From positions 1 through 39,953 of the forward strand of contig JAEUJY010000119.1 of the NCBI GenBank assembly GCA_016794525.1: a DNA stretch of 39,953 nt. The letters run 5' to 3'. The notes below the pieces were generated by a model. That model saw only the letters and a list, made by a program, of their open reading frames with translations, was not told the DNA's origin and did not search any database. Below are positions 27,224 to 36,867 of this stretch, piece by piece. The translations under genes were made by a program, and so were the position numbers. The DNA comes from Myxococcales bacterium (GTDB lineage: Bacteria; Myxococcota_A; Polyangia; Haliangiales; Haliangiaceae). How positions within the stretch are numbered: position 1 is the first letter of the stretch; each line of letters starts with the position of its first letter.

Positions 27224-28737
27224 TAGAAGCTGTCGAGGTACAGCCGGCCGCCGGCGATCACCATCTTCATGGTCTCGGTGTGGCCGCCGTCGAACCGGAA
27301 GTCGACCTCGGCCCCGTCCCAGCCGCGCCGCACCGCGAGCACCTGCGCGTCGCGGAACATCTCGCGGAACGCCGGGAACCGCGGGCTGGTCTCGGTCAGC
27401 TCGCACAGCTCGCGGACGTCGCGATCGCCGCGCCCGGGCTGGCACAGATCGGCCAGCTCGCTGGCGTCGCCCGAGCGGGCGGCGTCGACCAAGGTCGCGA
27501 TCAGCTGCGCCGGATCGGTGTACGAGCCGTGGCCGCGGCGGCGCACGACCTGCGAGCCGACGACCGCGCCGATCGCCAGGATCGCGACGCCGCCGCCCAG
27601 CCAGCTCCAGCGCAGGCCGCCGCGCGGCACCGGCGGCGGGGCCGGCAGCGCCACCACGGTGGCCGGCGTCGGGCCGACCGGCGGGGCCGCCGGCGCCGGC
27701 AGCGCGGTCGCCAGCGCCGCCGCCAGCCCGGGGTGATCGGGGCGGTACGCGAGGCCGCGATCGATCGCGCGCATCGCCGCGAACGCGTCGCCGCGCGCGC
27801 TGGCGTCGGCGGCCAGCGCCACCGCGCGATCGGCCTCGCGCGCCGCGACCTCGGCCTGCCACGCCGCGCGATCGCCGACGATCCGCCGCGCCACCGTCGC
27901 CGGCGGCGCGCCCGCGGTGGCCGCCTCGACCCACGGCGCCAGCGCCGCGACGACCGCCGCCGCGTCGGCCGGGCGCGCCGCGCGATCGCGCGCCAGCAGG
28001 CGATCGACCAGCGCCGCCAGCCCGGGCGCGACCCGGCGATCCAGCTCGTCGATGGGCGCCCGCGCGCCGGCGAGGATCGCCGCGACCTCCTCGGGCGCGC
28101 GCGCGCGACCGAACGGCCGCTGGCCGCAGGTCAGCTCGTACAGCATCACGCCCAGCGCCCAGACGTCGCTGGCCGGGCTCACCTCGCCCTCGATCTGCTC
28201 CGGCGCCAGGTACGGCACCGAGCCCGCGACCGCGCCCTCGTGGGTCTGGCGGGTCCACGCCGCGTCGAGCGCCAGCCCCAGATCGATCACCACCACCTGC
28301 CCGGTCGCGGTCAGGATCGCGTTGTCTGGCTTGAGGTCGCGGTGGACCAGCCCGACCGCGTGCAGCGCCGCCGCGCCCGCGGCGACGCCGGCGACCAGCA
28401 CCACCGCCGCCTCGGGGCCGAGGCCGCCGTCGGCGAGCAGCGCCCGCAGGCTCACGCCCTCGAGCCGCGGCATCACGACGTAGGTCAGCTCGGCGGTGAC
28501 GCCGCCGTCGACGATCCGCACGACGCTCGGGTGCTCGAGGCGGATCATCGCCGCCAGCTCGCGCTCGGCGCGGGCCCGCGCGGTCGGATCGCCGGCGTGC
28601 GGGATGACCTTGATCGCCAGCGCCTGGCCGCCAGCGCCGCGGGTCGCGTAGACCGCCCCGCCGCCGCCCGCGCCGAGCACGTCGCCCAGCACGTAGCCGG
28701 CGATCACCGAGCCGATCGGCGCGAGGGTCGGGAGCAC
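27223..28737 (-). CDS. Membrane-anchored Hanks-type Ser/Thr protein kinase
   Basis: The product has 504 residues from GTG 28737, seven bases after the stop of the VIT transporter gene. Glycine loop LGAGGGGAVY (residues 21-30), Lys43 (LAIKV), HRDLKPDN with His132, IDLGLAL (DLG in place of DFG) and YLAPEQIEG are all present, so it looks catalytically competent if DLG is tolerated. A helical segment with ARGDAFAAMRAIDRGLAYRP follows, then a Pro-rich linker and one membrane span (WSWLGGGVAILAIGAVVG, about residues 375-395). The last 110 residues lie outside the membrane and contain two Cys in LADLCQP and RELCEL; they may sense something. The kinase at 1-1247 is a paralog with the same order. Coupling to a metal transporter suggests a link to metal or envelope status (inference). 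Confidence 0.92.
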   Translation of the reverse strand: MLPTLAPIGSVIAGYVLGDVLGAGGGGAVYATRGAGGQALAIKVIPHAGDPTARARAERELAAMIRLEHPSVVRIVDGGVTAELTYVVMPRLEGVSLRALLADGGLGPEAAVVLVAGVAAGAAALHAVGLVHRDLKPDNAILTATGQVVVIDLGLALDAAWTRQTHEGAVAGSVPYLAPEQIEGEVSPASDVWALGVMLYELTCGQRPFGRARAPEEVAAILAGARAPIDELDRRVAPGLAALVDRLLARDRAARPADAAAVVAALAPWVEAATAGAPPATVARRIVGDRAAWQAEVAAREADRAVALAADASARGDAFAAMRAIDRGLAYRPDHPGLAAALATALPAPAAPPVGPTPATVVALPAPPPVPRGGLRWSWLGGGVAILAIGAVVGSQVVRRRGHGSYTDPAQLIATLVDAARSGDASELADLCQPGRGDRDVRELCELTETSPRFPAFREMFRDAQVLAVRRGWDGAEVDFRFDGGHTETMKMVIAGGRLYLDSF

Positions 28738-28744
28738 GGCGCGC

Positions 28745-29440
28745 CTACACCACGGTCCCGAACCACGCGCCGATCGCCGCCGACGCCGCCATCGCGACCG
28801 CGCCCAGCGCGCCGACCCGCAGCGCGCCGCGGGCGACGCCGGCGCCGCCGACCCGCGCGGCCAGCGCGCCCAGCCCGACCAGCGCCGCCAGCGACGCGCC
28901 GGTGATCACCGCGACCGCCGCGCCCATCGGCACCAGCGCCGCCAGCGCCAGCGGCCACGCCGCCCCGAGCGCGAACGCCGCCGCCGACGACCCCGCCGCC
29001 TGCAGCGGCCGCGCCGCGCCGGTCTCGGTCAACCCCAGCTCGTCGCGGGCGTGGGCGCCGAGCGCGTCGTGGGCCATCAGCTGCGCCGCGACCTGATCGG
29101 CGAGCGCGCGGTCGAGGCCGCGCGCGACGTAGATGCCGGCCAGCTCCTCGTGCTCGTGCTCGGGGCTGGCGGCCAGCTCGCGGGTCTCGCGCGCGAGGTC
29201 GGCGCGCTCGGTGTCGGCCTGCGAGCTCACCGACACGTACTCGCCGGCGGCCATCGACAGCGCGCCGCCGACCAGCCCGGCGACCCCAGCCACCAGCACC
29301 GCGCCGCGGGTCGCGTCGGCCGCCGCCACGCCGGCCAGCAGGCTCGCGGTGGACAGGAGGCCGTCGTTGGCGCCGAGCACGGCGGCGCGCAGCCAGCCGG
29401 TGTGCTGGCTCTTGTGGATCTCGTGGTGGCGCGCCGGCAT
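28745..29440 (-). CDS. VIT1/CCC1-family iron/manganese transporter
   Basis: The product has 231 residues, from ATG 29440. The family moves Fe(II) or Mn(II) across membranes. The diagnostic start is present: HHEIHKSQHTGWLRAAVLGA, then NDGLLSTASLLAGVAAA, then GLVGGALSMAAGEYVSVSSQ. The acidic cytoplasmic helix follows (TERADLARETRELAASPEHEHEE through GAHARDELGL), carrying the Glu/His residues that gather metal in this family. Three more membrane spans follow, ending GAIGAWFGTVV, giving the usual five. Length is normal. The next gene, 7 bases on, is a Ser/Thr kinase, so the two are almost certainly cotranscribed. It is divergent from the Lnb-like gene, with a 95-base gap. Confidence 0.93.
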   Translation of the reverse strand: MPARHHEIHKSQHTGWLRAAVLGANDGLLSTASLLAGVAAADATRGAVLVAGVAGLVGGALSMAAGEYVSVSSQADTERADLARETRELAASPEHEHEELAGIYVARGLDRALADQVAAQLMAHDALGAHARDELGLTETGAARPLQAAGSSAAAFALGAAWPLALAALVPMGAAVAVITGASLAALVGLGALAARVGGAGVARGALRVGALGAVAMAASAAIGAWFGTVV

Positions 29441-29535
29441 CGCGGCGGGACGGTACCGCGAATCGCGCGCGGCGACCGCCGCCGGGCCGCCGGCCGAGCG
29501 TTGCGCGCGCCGCGGCCGCGGCGAATACTCGGGCC

Positions 29536-30741
29536 ATGCCCCTCGCGACGCTCGGGCGCGCCGGCCGCGCGCTGCCGCTGGCGCTCCTGTTGCTGGTCCT
29601 CGCGCCGCCCGCCGCGCGCGCGCAGCCCGCCGCCCCCGACCTCGCGCAGATCGACGACGCGTCGCCGGTGATCGAGCTGGTGACGATGGGCGTCGGCGCG
29701 CGGATCTGGGAGCGCCACGGCCACATCGCGCTGTGCGTGCGGCCGCGCGAGCCGGCCCGCGCGGTCTGTTACAACTACGGCCTCGGCGACTTCGCGCACC
29801 CGCTGGCGATGGGCTGGGGCTTCTTCCGCGCCGCCGGCAACTTCTGGGTCGGGCGGCAGTCGCCGCGGGTGCTGACGACGATCTACGAGGCGGCCGACCG
29901 CGACGTCTGGGTGCAGCCGCTGCCGCTGACCGCCGACGAGAAGCGCCGGCTGCTGGCGCGGCTCGAGCACGACGTCCAGGACGCCCACAAGCGCTACGCC
30001 TACGATCACCTGACCGACAACTGCTCGACCCGGGTCCGCGACGCGCTCGACGAGGCCACCGGCGGCAAGCTGCGCGCGCTGCGGGTGCCGTCCGACGGCC
30101 GCACCTACCGCGACCTGGCGCGGCGCGGCTTCTTCGGGATGCGCGTCGCGCTGCTGATCACCGACCTCGCGATGGGCCGCGCGGCCGATCGCGTGCCCAC
30201 CTACTACGAGCGCATGTTCTTGCCCGAGTACCTGCGCGAGGCGGTACAGCGGCTGTGGGGCGTCGAGCCGGTGGCGGCCTACCGGCGCAAGGGGCCGCCG
30301 CCGCCGAGCGACGGCCCGAGCGGCCGCGTCCTGCTGGCGCTGATCGTCGTCGCGCTGGCGGCGCCGGCCGGGCTGGCGCGCTGGCGGCGGCGCTGGCAGC
30401 GCGCCGCGCTGTGGGTCGCGCTGGCCCCGCAGCTCGTGCTCGGCCTGACCTTCTGGGCGCTGGCGATCATCAGCCCCCTGCCCTACGTGCGCTGGAACGA
30501 GACCTGCCTGGTGTTGCTGCCGCTCGATCTGCTGCTGGTGATCGGCCCGGCGCGCTGGCGCGTCGGCTACGCCCGGGCCCGGGTCGCGATGATCGCCGCG
30601 CTCGCGCTCCTGCTGGCGGTCGGCGTGCTGCGCCAGCCGCTGTGGTCGATCCTGGCGTGGCCGCTGATCCCCGCCGCGGCGGTCGCGCTGCCGACCCGCG
30701 CCCGCGCGACGTCGGGCCCGAGCGGCGCCGCGATCGGCTGA
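29536..30741 (+). CDS. Lnb/DUF4105-type exported membrane protein
   Basis: The product has 401 residues from ATG 29536. A signal peptide (ALLLLVLAPPAARAQ) is followed by a DUF4105 (Lnb N-terminal) domain: IWERHGHIALCV with His61/His63, CYNYGLGDFAHP with Cys79, NFWVGRQSPR, YAYDHLTDNCSTRVRDAL with Cys163, and YRDLARRGFFGMRVALLITD. The HGH...NCSTR pair resembles a Cys-His active site. Lnb of some Firmicutes transfers an acyl chain within lipoproteins, and the DUF4105 family is thought to share that fold. Residues about 265-390 hold three or four membrane spans, so the active domain should face the periplasm. Given the many lipoproteins nearby, a lipoprotein-modifying or related lipid acyl-transfer role is attractive, but it is inference; the genome may also encode classic Lnt. 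Confidence 0.82.
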   Translation: MPLATLGRAGRALPLALLLLVLAPPAARAQPAAPDLAQIDDASPVIELVTMGVGARIWERHGHIALCVRPREPARAVCYNYGLGDFAHPLAMGWGFFRAAGNFWVGRQSPRVLTTIYEAADRDVWVQPLPLTADEKRRLLARLEHDVQDAHKRYAYDHLTDNCSTRVRDALDEATGGKLRALRVPSDGRTYRDLARRGFFGMRVALLITDLAMGRAADRVPTYYERMFLPEYLREAVQRLWGVEPVAAYRRKGPPPPSDGPSGRVLLALIVVALAAPAGLARWRRRWQRAALWVALAPQLVLGLTFWALAIISPLPYVRWNETCLVLLPLDLLLVIGPARWRVGYARARVAMIAALALLLAVGVLRQPLWSILAWPLIPAAAVALPTRARATSGPSGAAIG

Positions 30742-30754
30742 CGCGCGGGCGGCG

Positions 30755-31585
30755 CTACGGCGCCAGGTGCGGTCGCAGCCGCGCCGCGAACTCGGCCGGG
30801 TGCTCGCGGTGCATGAAGTGGCCGCCGGGCATCGCCTCGACCGCGTAGCCGCCGGTGAACATCCGGCCGGCGCGGCGCATGTCGTCGGGCGACACCATCG
30901 GATCGGTCGCGCCGGCGAACGCCACCGTCGGCACCGCGATCGGCGCCCGCAGCCAGGCCGGCACCCACAGCCGCAGCGCGCGGTAGTAGCCGAACGCGGC
31001 GTCGAGGCTGCCGGGCGCGGCGAAGGCGGCGCGCACCGCGGCGAACTCCGCGGGCGCCGGCGCCCAGGCCGGCGACCAGCGCCGGTAGATCGCGGTCAGC
31101 CCGGCGAAGTCGTCGCGGGCGAAGCGCGCCGCGGCGCCGCGCCGCTTGTAGGCGAGGAAGTGGCGCGCCCGCCAGGTCCGGATCGGCGTCGGCCGCAGGG
31201 TCGCCGGGTGCGGGATGGCGAGGGTGATCAGCCGACGGATCCGCGCCGGCTCGAGCTGCGCCGCGGCGTACGCCGCCAGCGCGCCCCAGTCATGGCCGAC
31301 GACGATCGCCGACTCGGCGCCGAGCGCGGCGATCAGCGCGAGCACGTCGCGGCCCAGGGTCGCGGCGTCGGCGTCGCGGGCCGGCACGCCGGTCGGCGCG
31401 TAGCCGCGCATCCACGGGCTGACGGCGCGCACGCCGGCCGCCGCCGCCGCCGGCCGCGCGTCATCCCAGGTGCGCGCGGTGTCGGGGAAGCCGTGCAGCA
31501 TCAGCACCAGCGGCCCGGCGCCGGCGGCGAGGTACGCGAAGCGCAGGCCGTTGGCCTCGACGTAGGCGATCGCGTCGGCGGTCAC
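30755..31585 (-). CDS. Alpha/beta hydrolase of the epoxide hydrolase/dehalogenase type
   Basis: The product has 276 residues from GTG 31585, overlapping the upstream stop as GTGA. The oxyanion-side motif is [16 protein letters not shown] (31-35 HGFPD). The nucleophile elbow is [11 protein letters not shown] with Asp99, so it is an Asp-type elbow like epoxide hydrolases and haloalkane dehalogenases, not a Ser esterase. A cap domain (about 135-205) contains [23 protein letters not shown] supplies the acid region and [10 protein letters not shown] the catalytic His. The family opens epoxides or removes halogens through an ester intermediate. It is cytosolic; no signal. A glutamine amidotransferase gene precedes it in the same operon, which gives no direct clue to the substrate. 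Confidence 0.88.
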   Translation of the reverse strand: MTADAIAYVEANGLRFAYLAAGAGPLVLMLHGFPDTARTWDDARPAAAAAGVRAVSPWMRGYAPTGVPARDADAATLGRDVLALIAALGAESAIVVGHDWGALAAYAAAQLEPARIRRLITLAIPHPATLRPTPIRTWRARHFLAYKRRGAAARFARDDFAGLTAIYRRWSPAWAPAPAEFAAVRAAFAAPGSLDAAFGYYRALRLWVPAWLRAPIAVPTVAFAGATDPMVSPDDMRRAGRMFTGGYAVEAMPGGHFMHREHPAEFAARLRPHLAP

Positions 31586-32301
31586 AGCGTCCGCACCACC
31601 GGCGCGCCGTCGACCGCGTCGAGGACGTGCAGCGAGCGCTCGGGCAGCTCGCGCCACGCCTCGTCGGTGAGCGGCTCGCTCGCGACCACCAGCGTCGCGG
31701 TGCGGCGATCGTCGTCGCCGCCGTGGCGCACCAGCGCGAACAGCGCGCGGCCCAGCCGGTGGGCGTAGATCCGCCGGCCGCAGGCCAAGAGGAAGTTGAG
31801 CGAGCCGAGATCGCCGCCGGCGTGCAGCGCGTCGACCGCCGCGCGCACGCCGCGCTCGACGTCGCCGGCGCGATCGATCTGGGTCGCGATGAACGCGAAC
31901 AGCCGCTCGCTGTCGGTGTCACCGACGATCGCCGCGCGCCGCGCCGCCGAGGTCTGCGCGGTCAGCGCGGCGAGGTGCGCGACGGTGCCGTTGTGCGCGA
32001 ACACCAGCGGGCCGCAACAGAACGGGTGGGTGTTGGCCAGCGCGGTGGCGCCGACGGTCTTCTGCCGCACGTGCGCCACCACCACCCGCGCGCGGGTCGC
32101 GGCCGCGACCGCCTCGAACGCCGCCGACCGCTGCGCGCACGCGGTGTCGCGGTGCACCGCCCAGCCGTCGCCGTCGTCGATCGCGACGCCCCAGCCGTCG
32201 GGGTGCTCGGCCGCCAGCGTCCACAGGCTGCGCGGCGCGTCGCGCAGGAGCGCGCGCGCGCTCACCGGCTGGGCCGCGAGCATGCCGAACATCCTGCACA
32301 T
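31582..32301 (-). CDS. Class II glutamine amidotransferase (YafJ/EgtC type)
   Basis: The product has 239 residues, from ATG 32301. This start is chosen because the next codon is TGC: removal of Met exposes the N-terminal Cys nucleophile of Ntn hydrolases (CRMFGMLA). An in-frame ATG at 32310 would add MGT and bury the Cys. Further motifs fit the family: [20 protein letters not shown] with the glutamine-binding Arg, [20 protein letters not shown] with oxyanion-hole Asn and Gly, and [12 protein letters not shown]. The domain alone makes up the whole protein, so it probably works on a small molecule or with a partner. EgtC, which cuts gamma-glutamyl groups in ergothioneine synthesis, and the uncharacterised YafJ are alternatives. 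No other ergothioneine genes are visible nearby. It overlaps the alpha/beta hydrolase gene. Confidence 0.88.
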   Translation of the reverse strand: MCRMFGMLAAQPVSARALLRDAPRSLWTLAAEHPDGWGVAIDDGDGWAVHRDTACAQRSAAFEAVAAATRARVVVAHVRQKTVGATALANTHPFCCGPLVFAHNGTVAHLAALTAQTSAARRAAIVGDTDSERLFAFIATQIDRAGDVERGVRAAVDALHAGGDLGSLNFLLACGRRIYAHRLGRALFALVRHGGDDDRRTATLVVASEPLTDEAWRELPERSLHVLDAVDGAPVVRTL

Positions 32302-32356
32302 CGTCCCCATTATCGACCGGCGCCGCCGCGCGTCGAGTTTCTGGCCGGGTAGCCGG

Positions 32357-33586
32357 CTACCGGCGGGCGCGGGACCGGCGCCGGCGCGCCACGACCGCCG
32401 CCACCAGCAGCCCGACGCCCCCGCCGGCCCCTCCCCCGCCCGCGCGGCAGCCGCCGTCGGGGCCGAAGCAGGCCTCGCCGTCGACCCGGGCCAGCTCGAC
32501 GCGATCGAGGTCGACGGTCGCCACCACCACGCCGGCCGACGACAGCCGCCGCAGCACCAGCTTCGAGACGCCACCCTCGGGCGAGGCGGCGTCCTCGGCG
32601 GTCACCAGCCACAGCTCGTCGCCGGCCGGCACCGCGACCGCGTCCGCGACCCCGGGGACCTCCAGCAGCGGCGCCGCGGTCCCGTCGGCCGCGACCCGGG
32701 TCAGCGTGGCGACGCGGTCGCGCGGGAACTCGATGGGCCCGGTCGGCGACAGCGCGAGCTGCGCCGCGGCGCCCGACGCCATGCCGACGAGCGGCCGGCC
32801 CGCGGCCGCGCCGGTGGGGCCGCGCGCCACCACGACGCCGTCGGCGCCCAGGTCGAAGGCCTCGACGCCCCCCGCGCCCGACGTCGCGTAGACGCGCGGC
32901 CGGTCGCCGCCGTCGACCACCGCGAGCAGATCATGGACGCGGGCGATCTCCACCGGCGCCGCATCGAGCGGCTGCCCCGCCGCCGAGAACCGCCTGCCGA
33001 GGATCTGCGGCGCCGGGCCCTCGCTCCACACCAGCCACACGACCGGGCCGGCGATCGCCGGCACCGGCACCGCCGCGACCCCGGCCACCGGCCACACCGG
33101 CGCCGCGACCACCGCGCCGTCGGGCTGGACCAGCCGCAGGTGGATGCCCGCCGCGTCGCCGGCCTGGTACCAGGCGACCGCGACGAGGCCGTCGCGCGCG
33201 TCGGCCCGCGCCACGGTCGGCACGGCGGCCGCGGTCGCGAGCACGGCGGGCTCCCCGACGGCGCGCCCGGCCCCGTCCAGGCGCCGCAGCGTGAGCCGCC
33301 GCAGCTCGCTCTCGATCTCGACGAACCCATCGGCGGTGGGCAGGTAGGTCAGCGTGTCCGGCAGGGTGAGCTCGTCGCGCGCGCCGATCGTGGCGCCGGC
33401 GAGGTCGGACACCAGCAGGCGGTCGAAGCGCCGCACGATCACGCGATCGCCGCCAGCGGCCGCGCGCAGGGAGCGGATCGGCTGGCCCTCCCAGCGCGTG
33501 GTCGGCGTGCAATCGTCGCCGCGGGCGGCGGTCGCGAAGGTCGCGACGAGCGCGCAGGCCAGGAGTCCGGACGTGATGGGGCGCAT
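32357..33586 (-). CDS. Exported protein with a propeller-like body and MYXO-CTERM-like tail
   Basis: The product has 409 residues from ATG 33586, with signal peptide MRPITSGLLACALVATFATA, cleaved near ARGDD. Frames reaching to 33688 or beyond only add Arg-rich sequence and are rejected. The body is strand-rich with repeated WVEGPAPQILGRRFSAAGQPL-like and VRADARDGLVAVAWYQA-like segments, which suggests a beta-propeller. The C-terminus (EACFGPDGGCRAGGGGAGGGVGLLVAAVVARRRRSRARR) has the layout of a MYXO-CTERM signal: Cys within a Gly-rich stretch, hydrophobic helix, basic end. The protein should be moved to the cell surface and anchored there. No enzyme motif is visible. It stands alone, 55 bases upstream of the amidotransferase start. 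A perfect inverted repeat abuts its start codon. Confidence 0.75.
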   Translation of the reverse strand: MRPITSGLLACALVATFATAARGDDCTPTTRWEGQPIRSLRAAAGGDRVIVRRFDRLLVSDLAGATIGARDELTLPDTLTYLPTADGFVEIESELRRLTLRRLDGAGRAVGEPAVLATAAAVPTVARADARDGLVAVAWYQAGDAAGIHLRLVQPDGAVVAAPVWPVAGVAAVPVPAIAGPVVWLVWSEGPAPQILGRRFSAAGQPLDAAPVEIARVHDLLAVVDGGDRPRVYATSGAGGVEAFDLGADGVVVARGPTGAAAGRPLVGMASGAAAQLALSPTGPIEFPRDRVATLTRVAADGTAAPLLEVPGVADAVAVPAGDELWLVTAEDAASPEGGVSKLVLRRLSSAGVVVATVDLDRVELARVDGEACFGPDGGCRAGGGGAGGGVGLLVAAVVARRRRSRARR

Positions 33587-33614
33587 GGCCCGACCAACGA
33601 GCAAGCGTCGGGCC
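33587..33614 (-). promoter_or_regulatory. Inverted repeat directly against the ATG of the exported protein gene
   Basis: GGCCCGAC (33587-33594) and GTCGGGCC (33607-33614) flank 12 bases and end one base before the ATG at 33586. In the mRNA the stem would cover the ribosome site, and there is no Shine-Dalgarno-like sequence. It may be an operator, or a structure that limits translation. Confidence 0.4.
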
Positions 33615-33712
33615 AGGCGCCGATCGCGCCGCCCGGCTGGCGCGGCCACCGCGCTGTCCACCTTCGAACGCCCCGCACACCGATCCACCGCGCGGTGTCG
33701 GTTCGTGGACGC

Positions 33713-34372
33713 CTACCAGGACCGACGGGCGCGCGGGCGGCGCTGGCCGTACGCGGCGAACTGCCGGCGGGCGTCGTCGAGCTCGGCCTTGCCCAGCACG
33801 TGCGGCGGCCCCAGCTGCGCCGCGTGCCAGTACTGGCTGGCCAGGGTCTCGACCTCGGCCGCCAGCCGCAGCGCCGCCGGCAGGTCGGCGCCCAGCGCGA
33901 CCATGCCGTGGTTGGCCATCAGGCACGCGTCGCCGCCGGCCAGCGCGGCGACGACGTTGACCGCCAGCTGCGCGCTGCCGAAGGTCGCGTAGTCGGCGCA
34001 CGGGATCTCGTCGCCGCCGGCGCGCACCACCATGTAGTGGATCGCCGGGATCGGGCGGCGCAGGCAGCTGATCGACGTGCAGAACAGCGAGTGGGTGTGG
34101 ACGATCGCGTGGACGTCGGGGCGCGCCGCCAGCAGATCGCGGTGCAGCTGCCACTCGCTGGTCGGCGTGCGCTGGCCGGGCGCGACCGCGCCGTCGGGCT
34201 TGACCTCGACGGCGTCGTCGCCGGTCAGCTCGCCGTAGGGCATGCCCGACGGCGTCACCAGCAGGCCGCCGGGGCTGCGCACGCTGACGTTGCCGGTCAT
34301 CCCCGGCGACAACCCCAGCTCGCTCATCCGGCGCGCGGTGCGCACCAGCTCGTCGCGCAGCCGCATCGTCAT
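33713..34372 (-). CDS. Class II aldolase, fuculose-phosphate-aldolase type; predicted methylthioribulose-1-phosphate aldolase
   Basis: The product has 219 residues from ATG 34372, overlapping the mtnA stop by 4 bases (ATGA). It is very close to E. coli FucA: Glu73 in SEWQLH, metal ligands His92 and His94 in HTHSLF and His155 in NHGM, and Tyr113 in IHYMVVRAGG followed by DEIPCADYATFGS. These numbers match those of FucA, and the glycine-rich GMTGNVSVR segment is also kept. FucA-type aldolases split ketose-1-phosphates to DHAP and an aldehyde using Zn. The gene sits last in mtnP-apt-mtnA, so its likely substrate is 5-methylthioribulose-1-phosphate, giving DHAP and methylthioacetaldehyde. MtnB dehydratase is the alternative family, but it belongs to a different class II aldolase subgroup. 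Cytosolic. Confidence 0.86.
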   Translation of the reverse strand: MTMRLRDELVRTARRMSELGLSPGMTGNVSVRSPGGLLVTPSGMPYGELTGDDAVEVKPDGAVAPGQRTPTSEWQLHRDLLAARPDVHAIVHTHSLFCTSISCLRRPIPAIHYMVVRAGGDEIPCADYATFGSAQLAVNVVAALAGGDACLMANHGMVALGADLPAALRLAAEVETLASQYWHAAQLGPPHVLGKAELDDARRQFAAYGQRRPRARRSW

Positions 34373-35460
34373 GGCCGGGCGTGCTCCGGGAACAGCGCCG
34401 CCAGCCCCGCCGCGGTCGCCGGGGTCGTGCCGCGCTCGGTGATGAGGCCGGTGACCAGCCGCCGCGGCGTCACGTCGAACGCCGGGTTGGCGACCGCGCT
34501 GCCGGACGGCACCACCGCCACCCGCGCCGGGCGGTCGTCGCCGTCGCGCCCGGCGACCCAGCGCACCTCGTCGGCGGCGCGCTCCTCGATCGGGATCTCG
34601 GCCGGCTCGCCCACCGTCCAGTCGATGCTCGGCGACGGCGCGGCCACGTAGAACGGCACGCCGCAGTCGTGGGCGGCCAGCGCCTTCAGGTACGTCCCGA
34701 TCTTGTTGCAGACGTCGCCGTTGCGCGTCGTGCGATCGGTGCCGACGATGCACAGGTCGACCTGGCCGTGCTGCATCAGGTGGCCGCCCGCGTTGTCGGC
34801 GATCACCGTGTGCGGGACGCCGTGCTGCGCCAGCTCCCACGCGGTCAGCATCCCCTGGTTGCGCGGCCGGGTCTCGTCGACCCACACCTCGACCGGCAGC
34901 CCGGCCTCGTGGGCCTTGTAGATCGGCGCCAGCGCGGTGCCCCAGTCGACGGTGGCCAGCCACCCGGCGTTGCAGTGGGTGAGCACGCGCACCGGCTGCC
35001 CCGGCCGGCGCGCGGCGGCGGCGCGCAGGAGCAGCTCGCCGTGGCGGCCGATCGCCTCGCACTGCGCGGCGTCCTCGTCGACGATGCGCGCCGCGGCGGC
35101 GAACGCAGCGGCGGCCCGGTCGCCCGGCGCCACCGCCGCCAGCTCCGCGCCCATGCGGTCGAGCGCCCAGCGCAGGTTGACCGCGGTCGGCCGGGTCGCG
35201 GCCAGGGTCGCGCGCGCCGCGGCCAGGCCGGCGTCGCTGGGGTCGACGCGCAACGCCAGCGCCACGCCGTAGGCCGCGGTGGCGCCGATCAGCGGCGCGC
35301 CGCGCACGTGCATGTCGCGGATCGCCCGCGCGGCCCCGGCGAGGTCGTCGATGCGCAGCCACGCGATCGCGTACGGCAGCCGGGTCTGATCGAGCACGAC
35401 GACCGCGTCGCCGGCCTCGGCCAGCTCGATCGATCGCCGCCAGCGGCCCTCAACCTTCAT
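34369..35460 (-). CDS. mtnA: S-methyl-5-thioribose-1-phosphate isomerase
   Basis: The product has 363 residues, from ATG 35460, whose first 11 bases overlap the end of apt. It converts methylthioribose-1-phosphate to methylthioribulose-1-phosphate. Active-site residues are visible: Cys163 in LTHCNAGWLATVDWG and Asp242 in VGTDRTTRNGDVCNKIGTYL. The N-terminal RGAPLIGATAAYGVAL and the MLTAWELAQHGVPHTVIADN stretch match the MtnA/eIF2B-like fold. Length matches the family. It is translationally linked to apt upstream and to the aldolase downstream by overlaps. Confidence 0.96.
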   Translation of the reverse strand: MKVEGRWRRSIELAEAGDAVVVLDQTRLPYAIAWLRIDDLAGAARAIRDMHVRGAPLIGATAAYGVALALRVDPSDAGLAAARATLAATRPTAVNLRWALDRMGAELAAVAPGDRAAAAFAAAARIVDEDAAQCEAIGRHGELLLRAAAARRPGQPVRVLTHCNAGWLATVDWGTALAPIYKAHEAGLPVEVWVDETRPRNQGMLTAWELAQHGVPHTVIADNAGGHLMQHGQVDLCIVGTDRTTRNGDVCNKIGTYLKALAAHDCGVPFYVAAPSPSIDWTVGEPAEIPIEERAADEVRWVAGRDGDDRPARVAVVPSGSAVANPAFDVTPRRLVTGLITERGTTPATAAGLAALFPEHARP

Positions 35461-35976
35461 CGTCGGTGAACCCGCACAGCGCGTGGACCGCCCCGCCGGC
35501 CTCGGCCAGCTTGGCCCGCCCGCCGAGGTCGGTGAGCTCGATGACGAACGCGCACTCGACCACGACCGCGCCGACCTGGGCCAGGAGCGCCAGCGCCGCG
35601 CCGGCGGTGCCGCCGGTGGCCAGCAGATCGTCGACCACCACCACCCGCTCGCCGGCGGCGACCCCGTCGACGTGGACCTCGACCCGGTTGGTGCCGTACT
35701 CGAGCGCGTAGTCGTGGCCGATCGCCGCGTGCGGCAGCTTGCCCGGCTTGCGCATCGGCACGAACCCGACGCCGAGCGCGGCGGCCAGCGGCGCGCCGAA
35801 GATGAAGCCGCGGGCGTCGATCGCGACGACCTTGTCGACCTTGCCGCGGTAGCGCTCGACCAGCGCCGCGGTGACCGTCGCCAGCCCGCGCGGGTCGGCC
35901 AGCAGCGGCGTGATGTCGCGGAAGCGGATGCCCGGCTTGGGGAAGTCGGGGACGGTGCGGATCAGCGGCTTGAGGT

Positions 35977-35980
<4 letters not shown>
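35450..35980 (-). CDS. apt: Adenine phosphoribosyltransferase
   Basis: The product has 176 residues from GTG 35980, which shares 4 bases with the mtnP stop (GTGA). It makes AMP from adenine and PRPP in the cytosol. The PRPP-binding loop is VVVVDDLLATGGTA (113-126). VPDFPKPGIRFRDITPLL near the N-terminus and IDARGFIFGAPLAAALG are hallmark Apt sequences. VPMRKPGKLPHAAIGHDYALEYG carries the flexible loop. Here it takes up the adenine released by MtnP. It is the second gene of the operon, ahead of mtnA. Confidence 0.96.

Positions 35981-36867
<887 letters not shown>

Noticed and set aside
33713-34372. Annotation as MtnB (methylthioribulose-1-phosphate dehydratase)
   Set aside because: The sequence follows FucA-type aldolases at Glu73, His92/94, Tyr113 and His155 and at IHYMVVRAGG/IPCADYATFGS; a dehydratase role is kept only as an alternative.
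31796-34651. 951-residue plus-strand frame
   Set aside because: Antisense to four well-supported minus-strand genes; no motif.
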